Source: SG8-41 sp963699525
GTDB lineage: Bacteria > Pseudomonadota > Gammaproteobacteria > Burkholderiales > SG8-41
Direction: 5' to 3'
Assembly (NCBI GenBank): GCA_963699525.1
Contig: CAVOUI010000006.1
Coordinates: 310,001 to 374,000 of the forward strand
Length of the DNA: 64,000 nucleotides
Of the stretch, positions 47,849 through 58,336 are shown piece by piece. Position 1 is the stretch's first letter. The number at the start of each line of letters is the position of its first letter. The notes beneath the pieces are model-generated. The model did no database searches, was not told where the DNA came from, and was given only the letters and a program-made list of their open reading frames with translations. The position numbers were made by a program, and so were the translations under genes.

Positions 47849-49985
47849 ATGTCCGCGACATTGACACGCAAAGTGCATCAGGCTGCGGCAGCCCTCGCGG
47901 AGGGCGATTCTGCACGGGCCGAGCGCCTGTGCCGGGAGGTGCTGGAACGGGCCCCCCGCCATCCGCAGGCGCTCCAGATGGCCGCAGCCGCACGCCTGCA
48001 GCAGGAGGACGGCGCGGGAGCCGGCGAGCTGCTGCGACGGGCCCTTGCGGATGATCCCCGCAACCCGCAACTGCTGGAAGGACTGGGTGCCGCAGCGCTG
48101 AAGGCGGGAAATTTCACCGAGGCCGAGTCCTGGCTCCGAAGAGCCCTCGAGCTCGCCCCGGGGAACGGCGCCGCCTGCGCGTGGCTCGGTATCGCGCTCG
48201 CTTCGCAGGGCCGGCACGCCGAAGCGGAAGGCTTCTTCCGGCGCGCGCTGACAGCCGACCCGGCCAATCCCGGTCACTGGGTGAACCTGGGCAACACCGA
48301 GCGGCTTCAGGGACGGCATGGACAGGCCCAGGCAAGCTATCGGCGCGCGCTCGACCTCGCGCCGGGGCACCTGGATGCGCTCCTGGGCCTGGGGCAGGCG
48401 CTGGAGCATGAGGGAAGAATCGCGGATTCGGCGGCGGTGTACCAGCGAGCCCTCGAATTCGCGCCGGGGAATGCCGATGCCCGTTACCGACTCGGTGTCG
48501 TTCTCAACCTGAGCGGAGAGCACGGCCGGGCAGCGCAGCACCTCGAAGCAGTGCTCGCGGACCGGCCGGACCATCTGGATGCGCTGAACGAGCTCGGCAT
48601 CGCGCTCCAGGAACTGGGGCGGCTCGAGGATGCCGAGCGCTGTTTCCGACGCGCGCTCGAGCGCGAGGGCGCAAACCCGGGTTGGCATTCGAACCTGGGC
48701 AACGCGCTCTACGTTCAAGGCCGCGACGCGGAGGCGGCAGCGGCGTTTGAGAAAGTAATTGCGCTCGAGCCCGGTTCCACCCTCGCGCTCGGCATGCTCG
48801 GTCTCATCCGGGTCGAGCAGGGTCAAGCGCAGGCGGGGAAGGAGCTCATCGGCCGCGCGATGCGAAGCGCGTCCGGCGACGCCCGCGGATGGTGGGATCT
48901 CGGGATTGCGCTCCAGGAGGCGGGACAGTATGCGGACGCCGAAGCTTGCCACCGCAAGGCGCTTGCCCTCCAGCCGGATTACGCCGATGCAGAAATGGAC
49001 CTGGGCGTGGTGCTGCTCTACCAGGGGAAATTTCCAGAGGGCTGGCGCCGCTACGAAAAGCGCTTCGATACCCTGCCGCCCCGCGCGGCACGGAAAGTTT
49101 TCTCGAGCCCGCGCGCCACGCCGGAAGCGCTGCAGCCCGGAGCGGGCAAGCTTGCGGTATGGGCCGAGCAGGGGCTGGGGGACGAGATCATCTATTCCTC
49201 GCTCATCCCGGAGCTCGCGGCGAGAGGGGTGGATTTCTTCTACGAAATCGACCGCAGGCTGCTTCCGCTCTACCGGCGCTCGTTTCCCGGCGCAAGTTTT
49301 GTTCCGCGGCAGGACGCGCCGGCACCGGAGCTGGCGTCGGCTGCCTGGAACATCGCAGCCGGCTCGCTACCCGGCCTGCTGCGCACGCGCGCAGAGGACT
49401 TCCGTAGCCAGCCAAAAGCCTTCCTCGTCCCCGATCGAAGCAAGACGGAAGCATTCAAAAGTCGCCTGCAAGCATCCCGGGCGGGCGTGCTGCATCGCGC
49501 TCTCGTGGAGGAGCGCCGGCCGCAGGCGGGTGGTGCAGCGGAAGAAATCCGCCGACCTCACTGCTTTCGCTCCGCTTGCGCGAGTGCCGGGCGTGCGGCT
49601 CGTGGACGTCCAATATGGAGATACCGGCGCCGAGCGCGCAGCCTTCGAGCAAAGCACCGGCTGCACGGTGCAACGCCTGGCCGACGTGGACCACTTCAAC
49701 GATCTGGAAAGCGTGTTCGCAATCATCGCCGCCTGCGATCTCGTGATCACCACCAGCAACGTCACTGCGCATTTCGCGGGGGCGATCGGCAAAGCGGCGT
49801 GGTTGCTGTTCCCCGGAGGGCACGCGCCGTTCCATTACTGGGTGCCGGGCCCGGATGGCCGTTCGCTTTGGTATCCTTCGGTGGAGATCGTGTCGGCTCC
49901 GCAGCTCGGCGACTGGGGCTCGCTCGCCGAATACGCCGCGGAAAGACTCAGGAAGGAATGGCCTGTCAACCTTGGTCGAGCATGA
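47849..49985 (+). CDS. TPR glycosyltransferase C (TPR plus GT9-like), frame-broken
   Basis: N-terminal MSATLTRKVHQAAAALAEGD, then about ten TPR units (for example FRRALTADPANPGHWVNLGN). Then the shared GT9-like part LAVWAEQGLGDEIIYSSLIP near residue 435. From about 49490 the frame moves and gives IALSWRSAGRRRVVQRKKSA, VPGVRLVDVQYGDTGAERAA and LVITTSNVTAHFAGAIGKAA, ending in a WYPSVEI segment. The locus is 3n+1, so one base is gained. Corrected about 711 residues. Ends in an ATGA overlap with gene D. Confidence 0.85.
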
Positions 49986-51671
49986 CGCTGACCACTGGCG
50001 TGAGTCTCGGCATCCGCCTGAGGAGGCAAGGCAGCCTCGGCGAGGCCGAGGTGGCGTTGCGCCGCGCGCTGGAGCGGGAACCGCTGCAAGCGGAGACGTG
50101 GTTCCATCTGGGCGCCGTGCTCGTCGGGCGCGGCGAGGCTGCTGCAAGGCATCGAGGCCTACCGCAAGGCCCTCGACCTGAAGCCGGATTACGCGGAGGC
50201 CTGGAGCAACCTCGGCGGGGCCCTCGGGGCAAGTCGGCGACCGGGCCGGCGAAATCGAGGCTTACCGCCGCTCTCTCGACAGCAATCCGCGGCTTGCCCC
50301 GGTGTGGAGCAACCTCGGCAGCGCGCTGCTGGATGCAGGCGACATCGAAGGCGCCCTGTCGGCGTGCAGGACGGCCGTGGAGCTGGCGCCGGAGTTCGCT
50401 GCGGCCTGGAGCAACCTGGGGAACGCCCTTCACGAGCACGGCGAGCACGCCGAGGCAGTGCGCGCTTGCGAGCGCGCCCTCCAGCTTGCCCCTGAACTGG
50501 CGGAAGCCTGGAGCAATCTCGGGTGCGCGCTGCTGGAGCAGGGCGCCATCGAGCGGTCTCTTGCGGCGCATCGCCGGGCGCTGGAGCTGCAGCCGCGCAA
50601 TGCCCGCATCCACTACAACCTTGGCATCGCGCAGGAGCGCGTCCGGCAGCACGAGGCCGCCATCGCCAGCTACCGCCGCTCGGTCGAGCTCGATCCGGAG
50701 TTTGCGCAGGCCTGGCTGCGGCTCGCGTGCGTGCTGCTCATGCGGGGGGAGTTTTCCGACGGCTGGGCCGCGTACGAATGGCGATGGCGCGACCGGAGCG
50801 CCTCGCGCAAGCGCTTCGACTTCACGCCCTGGGCGGGCGAGCTTGCGCCGGGCCGGCGCTTGCTGCTGTGGGGCGAGCAGGGGATCGGAGACGAGATCCT
50901 CTACTCGAGCATGGTCGGGGAAATCGCGGCAGCCGGCCTGGATGTCACTCTGGAGATCGATCCGCGCCTCGTGGGATTGATGCAGCGGTCCTTTCCCCGG
51001 GTCAGGGTGGTGGCGCGGGCGAATCCGGCCTGCGGTCGATCCCGCCGCATTCGACTGCCAGGCGCCGCTGGCGAGCCTCGGCCGGTGGCGGCGTCCGTCG
51101 TTCGAATCCTTTCCCAGGCATGGCGGTTATCTGCAAGGCCGATGCGGAGCGCGCCGGCGGGTTCTCCGCAAGATTGCGGCAAGCCGGCACGGCCGCGGTG
51201 GTCGGCATCTCATGGAGCAGCGCCAATCGCGAAATCGGGGCCGAGAAAAGCACCGCGCTGACGGAATGGGCGACGGTGCTGAGGGTGCCGGGAGTCCGGT
51301 TCGTCGATTTGCAGTATGGGGATACCGCGAGCGCCCGGGAGGAGCTCCGGAAGCGTCACCAACTGGAAATCACGCACCTGGATGACGTGGACCTGTACAA
51401 CGATATGGAGGGGGTGGCCGCGTTGTGCGCGGCTTGCGACCTCGTCATTACCGTCAGCAACGTCACGGCGCACATCGCCGGGGCGCTCGGCAGGCCGGTA
51501 TGGCTGCTCGCTCCGGCGAGCCAGGGCAAGATCTGGTACTGGTTTGCCGGCCGCAGCGACAGCCCCTGGTATCCGACCATGCGCATCTTCCACCAGCCGG
51601 GCGCGGGAAGCTGGCGGGAAACGCTCGATGCGGTGGCGCGCGAGCTAGCCGCTTTCGTCGAACGCGCGTAA
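49982..51671 (+). CDS. TPR glycosyltransferase D (TPR plus GT9-like), frame-broken four times
   Basis: Starts at 49982 with MTLTTGVSLGIRLRRQGSLG. Homology then passes through successive +1 frames: GIEAYRKALDLKPDYAEAWS from about 50145, GDRAGEIEAYRRSLDSNPRL from 50236, then VDPAAFDCQAPLASLGRWRR from about 51030, then ADAERAGGFSARLRQAG from about 51140. The catalytic-type motifs are LLLWGEQGIGDEILYSSMVG near 50860 and DLVITVSNVTAHIAGALGRP near 51440, ending WYPTMRIFHQPG. 1690 bases is 3n+1, as four gained bases predict. ATGA overlap with gene C (49982-49985). Confidence 0.82.
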
Positions 51672-51745
51672 GCAACCGGTTAAAATGTCGCACGGATCGC
51701 GGGCGGCAGGCGCCGTGCCGGTGATTGCCCGCGACCCGAGTGCAC

Positions 51746-53182
51746 ATGCCTGAGACCGCAGAATCCCGATCGAGCGTCCACGACAGCCTGCAGCGCGTGA
51801 CCGAGCTGCTGCACAAGCACGAAGTGGTGGAGAGCCTCGTGCACCGGCAGCAGGGCCCGCGCCAGGAGCTGGTCGAAGACCTGGTGCATCGCATGCACGT
51901 GGTGGAGGTACAGAAGCTGCTCGAGGCCCTGCACCCGGCGGACGTCGCCTACATCCTGGAGGCGCTGCCGCTCGAGCAGCGGCTGATCGCATGGGATCTC
52001 CTCAAGCCCGAGCGCGAGGGCGAGATCCTGCTGGAGGTCTCGGACGCGGTGCGCGAGACGTTGATCGCGCACATGGACGAGCGGGAGCTCGTCGCCGCGA
52101 CCGAAGGTCTCGACACCGACGAGATCGCCGATCTCGCGCCGGACCTCCCGCGCGAGGTGATTCAGGACGTCTTCCGCTCGCTCACACCGGAGGAGCGCGA
52201 GCAGTTGCGGGCGGCGATGTCGTTCCCGGAAGGCACCGTCGGGGCGCTCATGGATTTCGACATGATCAGCATCCGCGACGACATCACGATCGAGGTCGTC
52301 CTGCGCTACCTGCGCCGCCTCGACGAGATGCCGGAGCTGACCGACCAGCTGTTCGTGGTCGACCGCGCGGGAGTCCTCGAGGGGCTGCTGCCGGTGAACA
52401 AGATTCTCGTCACCGATCCGGAGATCGCCGTGACCGCGGTGATGCGGCGGGAATTCGTGAAGTTTCGTCCGGACGAGAAGGCGCAGGACGCCGCGCAGGC
52501 GTTCGAGCGCTACGACCTGGTTTCGGCGCCCGTCGCGGACGGCGACGGCAAGCTCATCGGGCGCGTCACGGTGGACGCCGTGATGGACTACATCCGGGAG
52601 GAGACCGACAGCGACATGCTCTCGGCCGGGGGGTTGCGAGAGGACGAGGACCTGTTCGCCTCGGTCTGGAAGAGCGTCCGCAATCGCTGGACCTGGCTCG
52701 CGCTCAACCTGGTGACCGCGTTCATCGCCTCGCGCGTGATCGGTCTCTTCGAGGAGTCGATCGCGCAGTTGGTGGCGCTCGCGGCGCTGATGCCGATCAT
52801 CGCCGGCATCAGCGGCAACTCCGGCAACCAGACCATTACCATGATCGTGCGTGCGCTCGCGCTGGGGCAGATCTCGGCGCCGAACGCGCGGAAGCTCTTC
52901 GCGAAGGAGATCGGGGTGAGCGCGCTGAACGGGCTGATCTGGGGCGGCGTGGTGGGGTTATTTGCGTTCCTCATCTACCACAACTGGCAGCTCGGCGCGG
53001 TGATGATGGGCGCGATGGTGCTGTCCCTGCTGCTGGCCGCCGTGATGGGAGTCACCATCCCGCTCATGATGCAGAGGCTCGGGCGCGACCCCGCGCTCGG
53101 CGCGAGCGTCATGATTACGGCGATCACCGACAGCGGCGGGTTCTTCATCTTCCTCGGGCTGGCAACGGTATTTCTGGTCTGA
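51746..53182 (+). CDS. mgtE: Magnesium transporter MgtE
   Basis: 478 residues, start at ATG 51746 (MPETAESRSSVHDSLQRV). N-terminal superhelical domain (LLEALHPADVAYILEALPLE; LDTDEIADLAPDLPREVIQD), two CBS motifs (GTVGALMDFDMISIRDDITI; AFERYDLVSAPVADGDGKLI), and five C-terminal helices including the pore signature MPIIAGISGNSGNQTITMIV. Its stop overlaps the next start (TGATG at 53180-53184), so the OGT-like gene downstream may be translationally coupled. It separates the GT9-type from the OGT-type TPR genes. Confidence 0.95.
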   Translation: MPETAESRSSVHDSLQRVTELLHKHEVVESLVHRQQGPRQELVEDLVHRMHVVEVQKLLEALHPADVAYILEALPLEQRLIAWDLLKPEREGEILLEVSDAVRETLIAHMDERELVAATEGLDTDEIADLAPDLPREVIQDVFRSLTPEEREQLRAAMSFPEGTVGALMDFDMISIRDDITIEVVLRYLRRLDEMPELTDQLFVVDRAGVLEGLLPVNKILVTDPEIAVTAVMRREFVKFRPDEKAQDAAQAFERYDLVSAPVADGDGKLIGRVTVDAVMDYIREETDSDMLSAGGLREDEDLFASVWKSVRNRWTWLALNLVTAFIASRVIGLFEESIAQLVALAALMPIIAGISGNSGNQTITMIVRALALGQISAPNARKLFAKEIGVSALNGLIWGGVVGLFAFLIYHNWQLGAVMMGAMVLSLLLAAVMGVTIPLMMQRLGRDPALGASVMITAITDSGGFFIFLGLATVFLV

Positions 53183-55501
53183 TGGGGCCCGGCGCAGGAA
53201 TGGATCGCCTGGAGGACGCGAAGCGGTTGTTTCTCGATGCAATGGCGCTGCAGGAGCAAGGCGACCTGGAGCGGGCGGAGACTTTGTACAAGAAGGCGCT
53301 GGACCTTGCGCCCGGGCGCCCCAGCGTGATGAACAACCTCGCGGCGGTCTACATCGGGCTGAACCGCTATGCGGACGCGAGGCTCTTGTGCGAGAGGCTC
53401 CTGGAGCTCAATCCGGAGGACGAGACGGCGCTCGTCAATCTCGGCAATTGTCAGCTCAAGCTCGGCTCGCCCGCGGACGCGCTCCTCTCCTGCGAAAAGG
53501 CCCTTCGGCTCAAGCCCGGGTATGCGGAAGCTCTGAATTGCCGTGGCAGCGCGCTGCTCGAGCTCAAGCGGCCGCAGGAAGCGCTGGAGAGCTGCGAGCG
53601 CGCGCTGGCGCTCAAGCCCGACTATGTGGAAGCGCTGAGCAATCGCGGCAATATCCTGATGGCGCTCGATCGGCCGGAAGAGGCGCTCGCAAGCTACGAG
53701 CGCGCGCTCGTCCTGGCGCCGAACCATGCCGAAGCGCTCTACAACCTCGGCACCAGCCTGCAGGAGCTCAATCGCCTGCCGGAGGCCCTGGCAACCTACG
53801 ATCGCGCGCTGGCCGCGAGGCCCGATTACGCGGAAGCACTGAACAACCGCGCCACGACCTTGCTGGCTCTCAAACGCGTTGATGAGGCACTGGCAAGCTG
53901 GAACCGCGCGCTCGAGGTGAGGCCGGAATATCCCGAGGCGCTGTATAACCGTGGCGATTCGCTGATGCAACTCAATCGGCCGGATGAGGCGCTCGCAAGC
54001 TACGAGCGCGCGCTCATCTTGAGGCCGGACTATGCGGCGGCACTCAACAACCGCGCCAATACCCTGATGCTGCTGCGTCGCTACCAGGAGGCAAGCCAGG
54101 ATCTGGAGCGCCTCTTGGCGGTCGTGCCGGAGTATGCGTACGCCGCCGGGCAACTGGTGCACTGCAAGATGCACATGTGCGAATGGAACGGCCTGGAGCA
54201 GCAAATCGCCAACCTGGGTGTCCGCATTAAAAGCGGGAAGCGCGCATCAACCCCCTTTCCATTGCTGGCCGCGTCCGCTTCCGCAGCCGAGCAGCTTCAA
54301 TGCGCGAGGACGTTCGCGCTGCACAAGCATCCTCTATCATCCAGGCCGGTCTGGAATGGCGAGCGCTACCGACACGAGCGGATTCGCGTCGGCTATGTGT
54401 CCGGCGAGTTCCGCGAGCATGCCACGTCCTACCTTGTCGCCGAGCTGTTCGAACTTCACGACAGGAGCCGGTTCGAGGTATTCGCGGTATCAACTGAAGC
54501 ACCCGATCAAAGCCCGATGGCGAGGAGAATCGCGCGCGCATGCGAGCATTTCCTGGATGTCTCGGCTCAACCCGATCGCGCGGTGGCGTCACTTCTGCGC
54601 AATCATGAAATCGACATCCTCCTCGACCTGAACGGATACTTCGGACGCGCGCGCACCAACGTTTTTGCGGCGCGCGCGGCGCCGGTCCAGGTGAACTATC
54701 TTGGCTTCCCCGGGACCATGGGCGCTGAATACATGGATTACATCATTGCCGACCGGCATGTGATTCCGGAAGACCAGCGACACTATTTCACCGAACACGT
54801 GGTTTATCTGCCGGACTCCTATCAGGCCAACGACTCGAAGCGGGCGATTGCGCCCGCAAACGCCGGCGCGCGCCGAAGCCGGGCTGCCGGAGCGCGGATT
54901 CGTATTCTGCTGCTTCAACAACAACCACAAGATCCTGCCCGGGACGTTCGACATCTGGATGCGACTGCTCGGGCGGATCGAGGGCAGCGTGCTCTGGCTG
55001 CTGCAGGGAAACCCGGCGGTATCGGACAATCTGCGGCGCGAGGCGCAACGGCGGGGCGTCGCGCCGGAGCGCATCGTGTTCGCGCCGCGCGTGAAGCTGG
55101 AGGACCATCTCGCGCGGCACCGGCTGGCGGACCTGTTCCTGGACACGCTCCCCCACAATGCGCACACCACGGCAAGCGACGCGCTTTGGGCCGGGCTTCC
55201 GGTGCTGACCTGCATGGGAACGACCTTCGCCGGGCGCGTCGCCGGCAGCCTGCTGAACGCGGTGGGGCTGCCGGAACTCATCACGCATACCGCGGAGGAC
55301 TATGAGGCGCTGGCTCTGAAACTCGCCGCGGACGCGCCGCTGCTGGCGGACATCAAGGCCAAGCTGGCCCGAAACCGAACGGTGTTTCCGCTGTTCGACA
55401 CGGATCGCTTTCGCAGGCACATTGAAGCGGCTTTCGTCACCATGTGGGAACGGGCTCAGCGCGGCGAGCCCGCAGCGGGCTTTGCCGTGTCGCCGCTATA
55501 A
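53182..55501 (+). CDS. TPR O-GlcNAc-transferase-like glycosyltransferase E (GT41), frame-broken
   Basis: About ten TPR units (SCEKALRLKPGYAEALNCRG, ASYERALVLAPNHAEALYNL), then the GT41 part: RVGYVSGEFREHATSYLVAE with the His near the catalytic position, ILLDLNGYFGRARTNVF, and APVQVNYLGFPGTMGAEYMD. After one extra C near 54855 it continues in the next frame as QTPARAEAGLPERGFVFCCF, HRLADLFLDTLPHNAHTTAS and TTFAGRVAGSLLNAVGLPEL. 2320 bases is 3n+1; corrected about 772 residues. An alternative ATG is at 53200. Its frame break lies within about ten codons of the homologous position in gene A. Confidence 0.9.
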
Positions 55502-55510
55502 TTCAGGGAC

Positions 55511-57781
55511 ATGACGGATAGACTGCAAGCGGCGTTTGGCCGCCTTCAGGCGCGGGATCTCGCCGGCGCGGAAAGGTTGTGCCGCGAGGTGCTGAAAAGC
55601 GCGCCGGGCCACCGGGACGCGCTGCACCTGCTGGGGGTCGTGCGGCTCGCGGGCGGCAATGCCGACGAGGCTTCCTCGCTAATCGGAGAAGCGCTGGCGG
55701 GCGGTCCGCAGGATGCCGCCATGCTGGAAAACCTCGGCTTGGCCAAGCTGATGTCGAAGAACTACGCCCTGGCGGAAGGGTTCTTCCGGGATGCGCTTGC
55801 GCTCGGCGCGTCGCACGGTCTGCTCTACATGCGGCTCGGCATCGCGCTGTCGTCCCAGGGCAAGCTTGCCGACGCCGTGGCAGTCCTGCGAGAGGCTGCC
55901 GGCCGCTTGCCCAAGGACCCGGACGTCCATATCAACCTCGGCAACACGCTCGCCGAGCGCGGCGAGGCGGACGAAGCGCGCGCCTGCTACGAAAAGGTGC
56001 TTGCGCTGCAGCCCAATCACCCGGTCGCGCATTTCAATCTCGGCAACCTGCACCGGATCGCGGGCCGGCTCGACGATGCGGAAAGATCCTGCAAGCGCGC
56101 TCTCGCGCTGATGCCGGGCGATGCCGAGTGCCACATCAGCCTGGCGTTGGTGCACGAGCAGCAGGGGCGGCTCGACGAAGCCGCCGGGTGCTACCGGAAG
56201 GCGCTTGCGCTCAGCGCGCAGAATGTCCGCGCGCACAACAATCTGGGCAACGTATTGCGGGCTCAGGGCCGGAGCGAGGAGGCGATTCAGTGCTACGAGC
56301 AGGCGATCGCGCTCGAGCCCGATTATGCCGAGGGCTACTACAACCGCGGAATCGCGCTGAACGATCTCAAGCGGCGCAGCGAAGCGGTAGCCAGCTTCGA
56401 CAAGGCGATCGCGCTCAACCCCGGCGACGCGGAGGCCTACAGCAATCGCGGCATTGCCCTGAACGGCCTCAAGCGCCATGCCGAGGCGCTGGCCAGTTGC
56501 GACAAGGCAATCGCCCTCAGGCCGGATCTTGCCGAGGCCTGGAGCAGCCGCGGCGCCGCGCTGAACGATCTCAGGCGGCACATGGACGCGCTCGCGAGCT
56601 ACGACAAGGCGATTGCGCTCAGGCCGGACTTTGCCGAGGCCTGGAGCAACCGCGCCGTTGCATTGAACGACCTCAAGCGGTATGCCGAGGCGATCGCGAG
56701 CTGCGACCGGGCCATTGCGCTCAACCCCGCCGATCCCAACGCACACAACAACCGGGGCGTCACCCTGGAAGCCCTGAAGCGGTACGAGGAGGCGATCGCG
56801 AGCTACGATCGGGCGATCGCCCTCAAGTCCGAGTTCGTGGATCCCTACTGGAACAGCGGCCTGCTCAAGATCCTGCTCGGGCGATACGAAGAGGGATGGA
56901 AGCTCTACGAGTGGAGATGGAAGCGGGAGGACGTCCAGCCGTTCGGACGCAATTTCCGGCAACCCCTGTGGCTCGGCAAGGAAGATCTGAAAGGCAGGAC
57001 GATACTGCTTCACGCGGAACAGGGGTTGGGAGACGCCATTCTGTCCTGCCGCTACGTGCCGATGGTGGTGGCCTTGGGGGCGCGGGTTGTCGTGGAGGTT
57101 CCCGCGGCTCTGGCGGGCCTCGTTTCCTCATTGGGTGCTTCGGTCCAGGTGGTTTCCAGGGGCAGCAGCCTGCCGGATTTCGACTTTCATTGCCCCTTGA
57201 TGAGCCTGCCGCTGGCGTTCCACACCACGGTGAGCACGATCCCGGCCGCGATTCCCTACCTCGCCGTCGACTCCGTGAAGCGAAAGGAATGGCAGGAGCG
57301 GCTCGGTCCGCGAGTGAGGCCGAGAATCGGGCTGGTGTGGTCGGGTTCCGGAAAGTACGGAACAAGAGTGGATTTCCGGCGAGATGTTCCGTTCCCGGAG
57401 TTCGAGCCGGTCACTCGATTGGGCTGCGACTATTTCTGCTTGCAGAAGGAAATACGATCCGCGGATCGCGGGCTGCTGGAAAGCCGCCGGGAGATCGGGA
57501 TCTACGACACCGCCCTGACGGATTTCAGCGATACCGCGGCGCTGGCATCGGAAATGGACCTCGTGATATCGGTCGACACCGTGACCGCGCACCTCGCGGG
57601 CGCATTGGGCAAACCCGTGTGGATATTGCTTCCCGATCCGCCGAACTTCATGTGGATGCTCGAGCGCGAGGACACTCCCTGGTATCCGACGGCGCGCTTG
57701 TTCAGGCAACCCCGGGCGGGCGACTGGACCAGCGTCGTGGCAAGAGTCGTCGCGGAGCTGAAACGGGCGCAGATGGAATAG
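55511..57781 (+). CDS. TPR glycosyltransferase F (TPR plus GT9-like), intact
   Basis: 756 residues, the only unbroken member of the set. At least twelve TPR units fill residues 1-450; the last seven are near-identical 34-residue (102-base) repeats ending in NRGIALN-type turns. The GT9-like domain follows: TILLHAEQGLGDAILSCRYV near 495, RIGLVWSGSGKYGTRVD, and EMDLVISVDTVTAHLAGALG with the His-Ala-Gly motif, then WYPTARLFRQPRAG. Predicted cytoplasmic, with the TPRs recognising protein substrates. It starts nine bases after gene E. Confidence 0.9.
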   Translation: MTDRLQAAFGRLQARDLAGAERLCREVLKSAPGHRDALHLLGVVRLAGGNADEASSLIGEALAGGPQDAAMLENLGLAKLMSKNYALAEGFFRDALALGASHGLLYMRLGIALSSQGKLADAVAVLREAAGRLPKDPDVHINLGNTLAERGEADEARACYEKVLALQPNHPVAHFNLGNLHRIAGRLDDAERSCKRALALMPGDAECHISLALVHEQQGRLDEAAGCYRKALALSAQNVRAHNNLGNVLRAQGRSEEAIQCYEQAIALEPDYAEGYYNRGIALNDLKRRSEAVASFDKAIALNPGDAEAYSNRGIALNGLKRHAEALASCDKAIALRPDLAEAWSSRGAALNDLRRHMDALASYDKAIALRPDFAEAWSNRAVALNDLKRYAEAIASCDRAIALNPADPNAHNNRGVTLEALKRYEEAIASYDRAIALKSEFVDPYWNSGLLKILLGRYEEGWKLYEWRWKREDVQPFGRNFRQPLWLGKEDLKGRTILLHAEQGLGDAILSCRYVPMVVALGARVVVEVPAALAGLVSSLGASVQVVSRGSSLPDFDFHCPLMSLPLAFHTTVSTIPAAIPYLAVDSVKRKEWQERLGPRVRPRIGLVWSGSGKYGTRVDFRRDVPFPEFEPVTRLGCDYFCLQKEIRSADRGLLESRREIGIYDTALTDFSDTAALASEMDLVISVDTVTAHLAGALGKPVWILLPDPPNFMWMLEREDTPWYPTARLFRQPRAGDWTSVVARVVAELKRAQME

Positions 57782-57829
57782 CCCGGCCGGGGACGATGTT
57801 CACGCTTTGACAGCCGGTTTCCCCTGAAC

Positions 57830-58336
57830 GTGCGCGATCTCGACGGCTTGATCGAGCAGCAGATTCCGCGGCTGCGCCGCTATGCGCGCGCGCTCACCGG
57901 GGAGCGCGCGGCTGCGGACGACCTGGTGCAGGACACGCTGGAGCGCGCGCTTTCGCGCTTTCACCTGTGGCGCCGGGGAAGCGATCTGCGCGCGTGGCTG
58001 TTCACCATCATGCACAACATCTTCGTCAACCAGATCCGTTCGCGCATGCGCTATCCGCACGAGCCGCTCGACGAGCCCGCCGCCGCCGGCGCGCAGTATC
58101 GCGAGCCGGACTGGTCCGAGCTGAGGGACATCGGGGCCGCGCTGGCGCGGCTGCCGGTCGAGCAGCGCACCGTGGTGCTGCTGGTGGGTCTCGAGCAGCT
58201 GACCTATGAAGAGGCGGCGCGGGTGCTCGATGTCCCCATAGGGACCGTCATGTCGCGCCTGTCGCGCGCGCGCGAGCGCTTGCGCGCGCTGCTCGGGCGC
58301 GATTTCAGGGCTCCGGCGCTCAAGGTGGTGAAATGA
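57830..58336 (+). CDS. ECF-type RNA polymerase sigma factor
   Basis: 168 residues from a GTG at 57830. Region 2 is AADDLVQDTLERALSRFHLW with LFTIMHNIFVNQIRS near residue 60, and region 4 is LPVEQRTVVLLVGLEQLTYEE with VLDVPIGTVMSRLSRARERL near 140. Overlaps the anti-sigma start as ATGA at 58333-58336. Regulon not deducible from one window. Confidence 0.92.
   Translation: MRDLDGLIEQQIPRLRRYARALTGERAAADDLVQDTLERALSRFHLWRRGSDLRAWLFTIMHNIFVNQIRSRMRYPHEPLDEPAAAGAQYREPDWSELRDIGAALARLPVEQRTVVLLVGLEQLTYEEAARVLDVPIGTVMSRLSRARERLRALLGRDFRAPALKVVK

Noticed and set aside
53250..56860. Regularly spaced 102-base repeats as a CRISPR-like array
   Set aside because: The units are in-frame TPR coding repeats with no spacer-like variable segments and no cas genes nearby.
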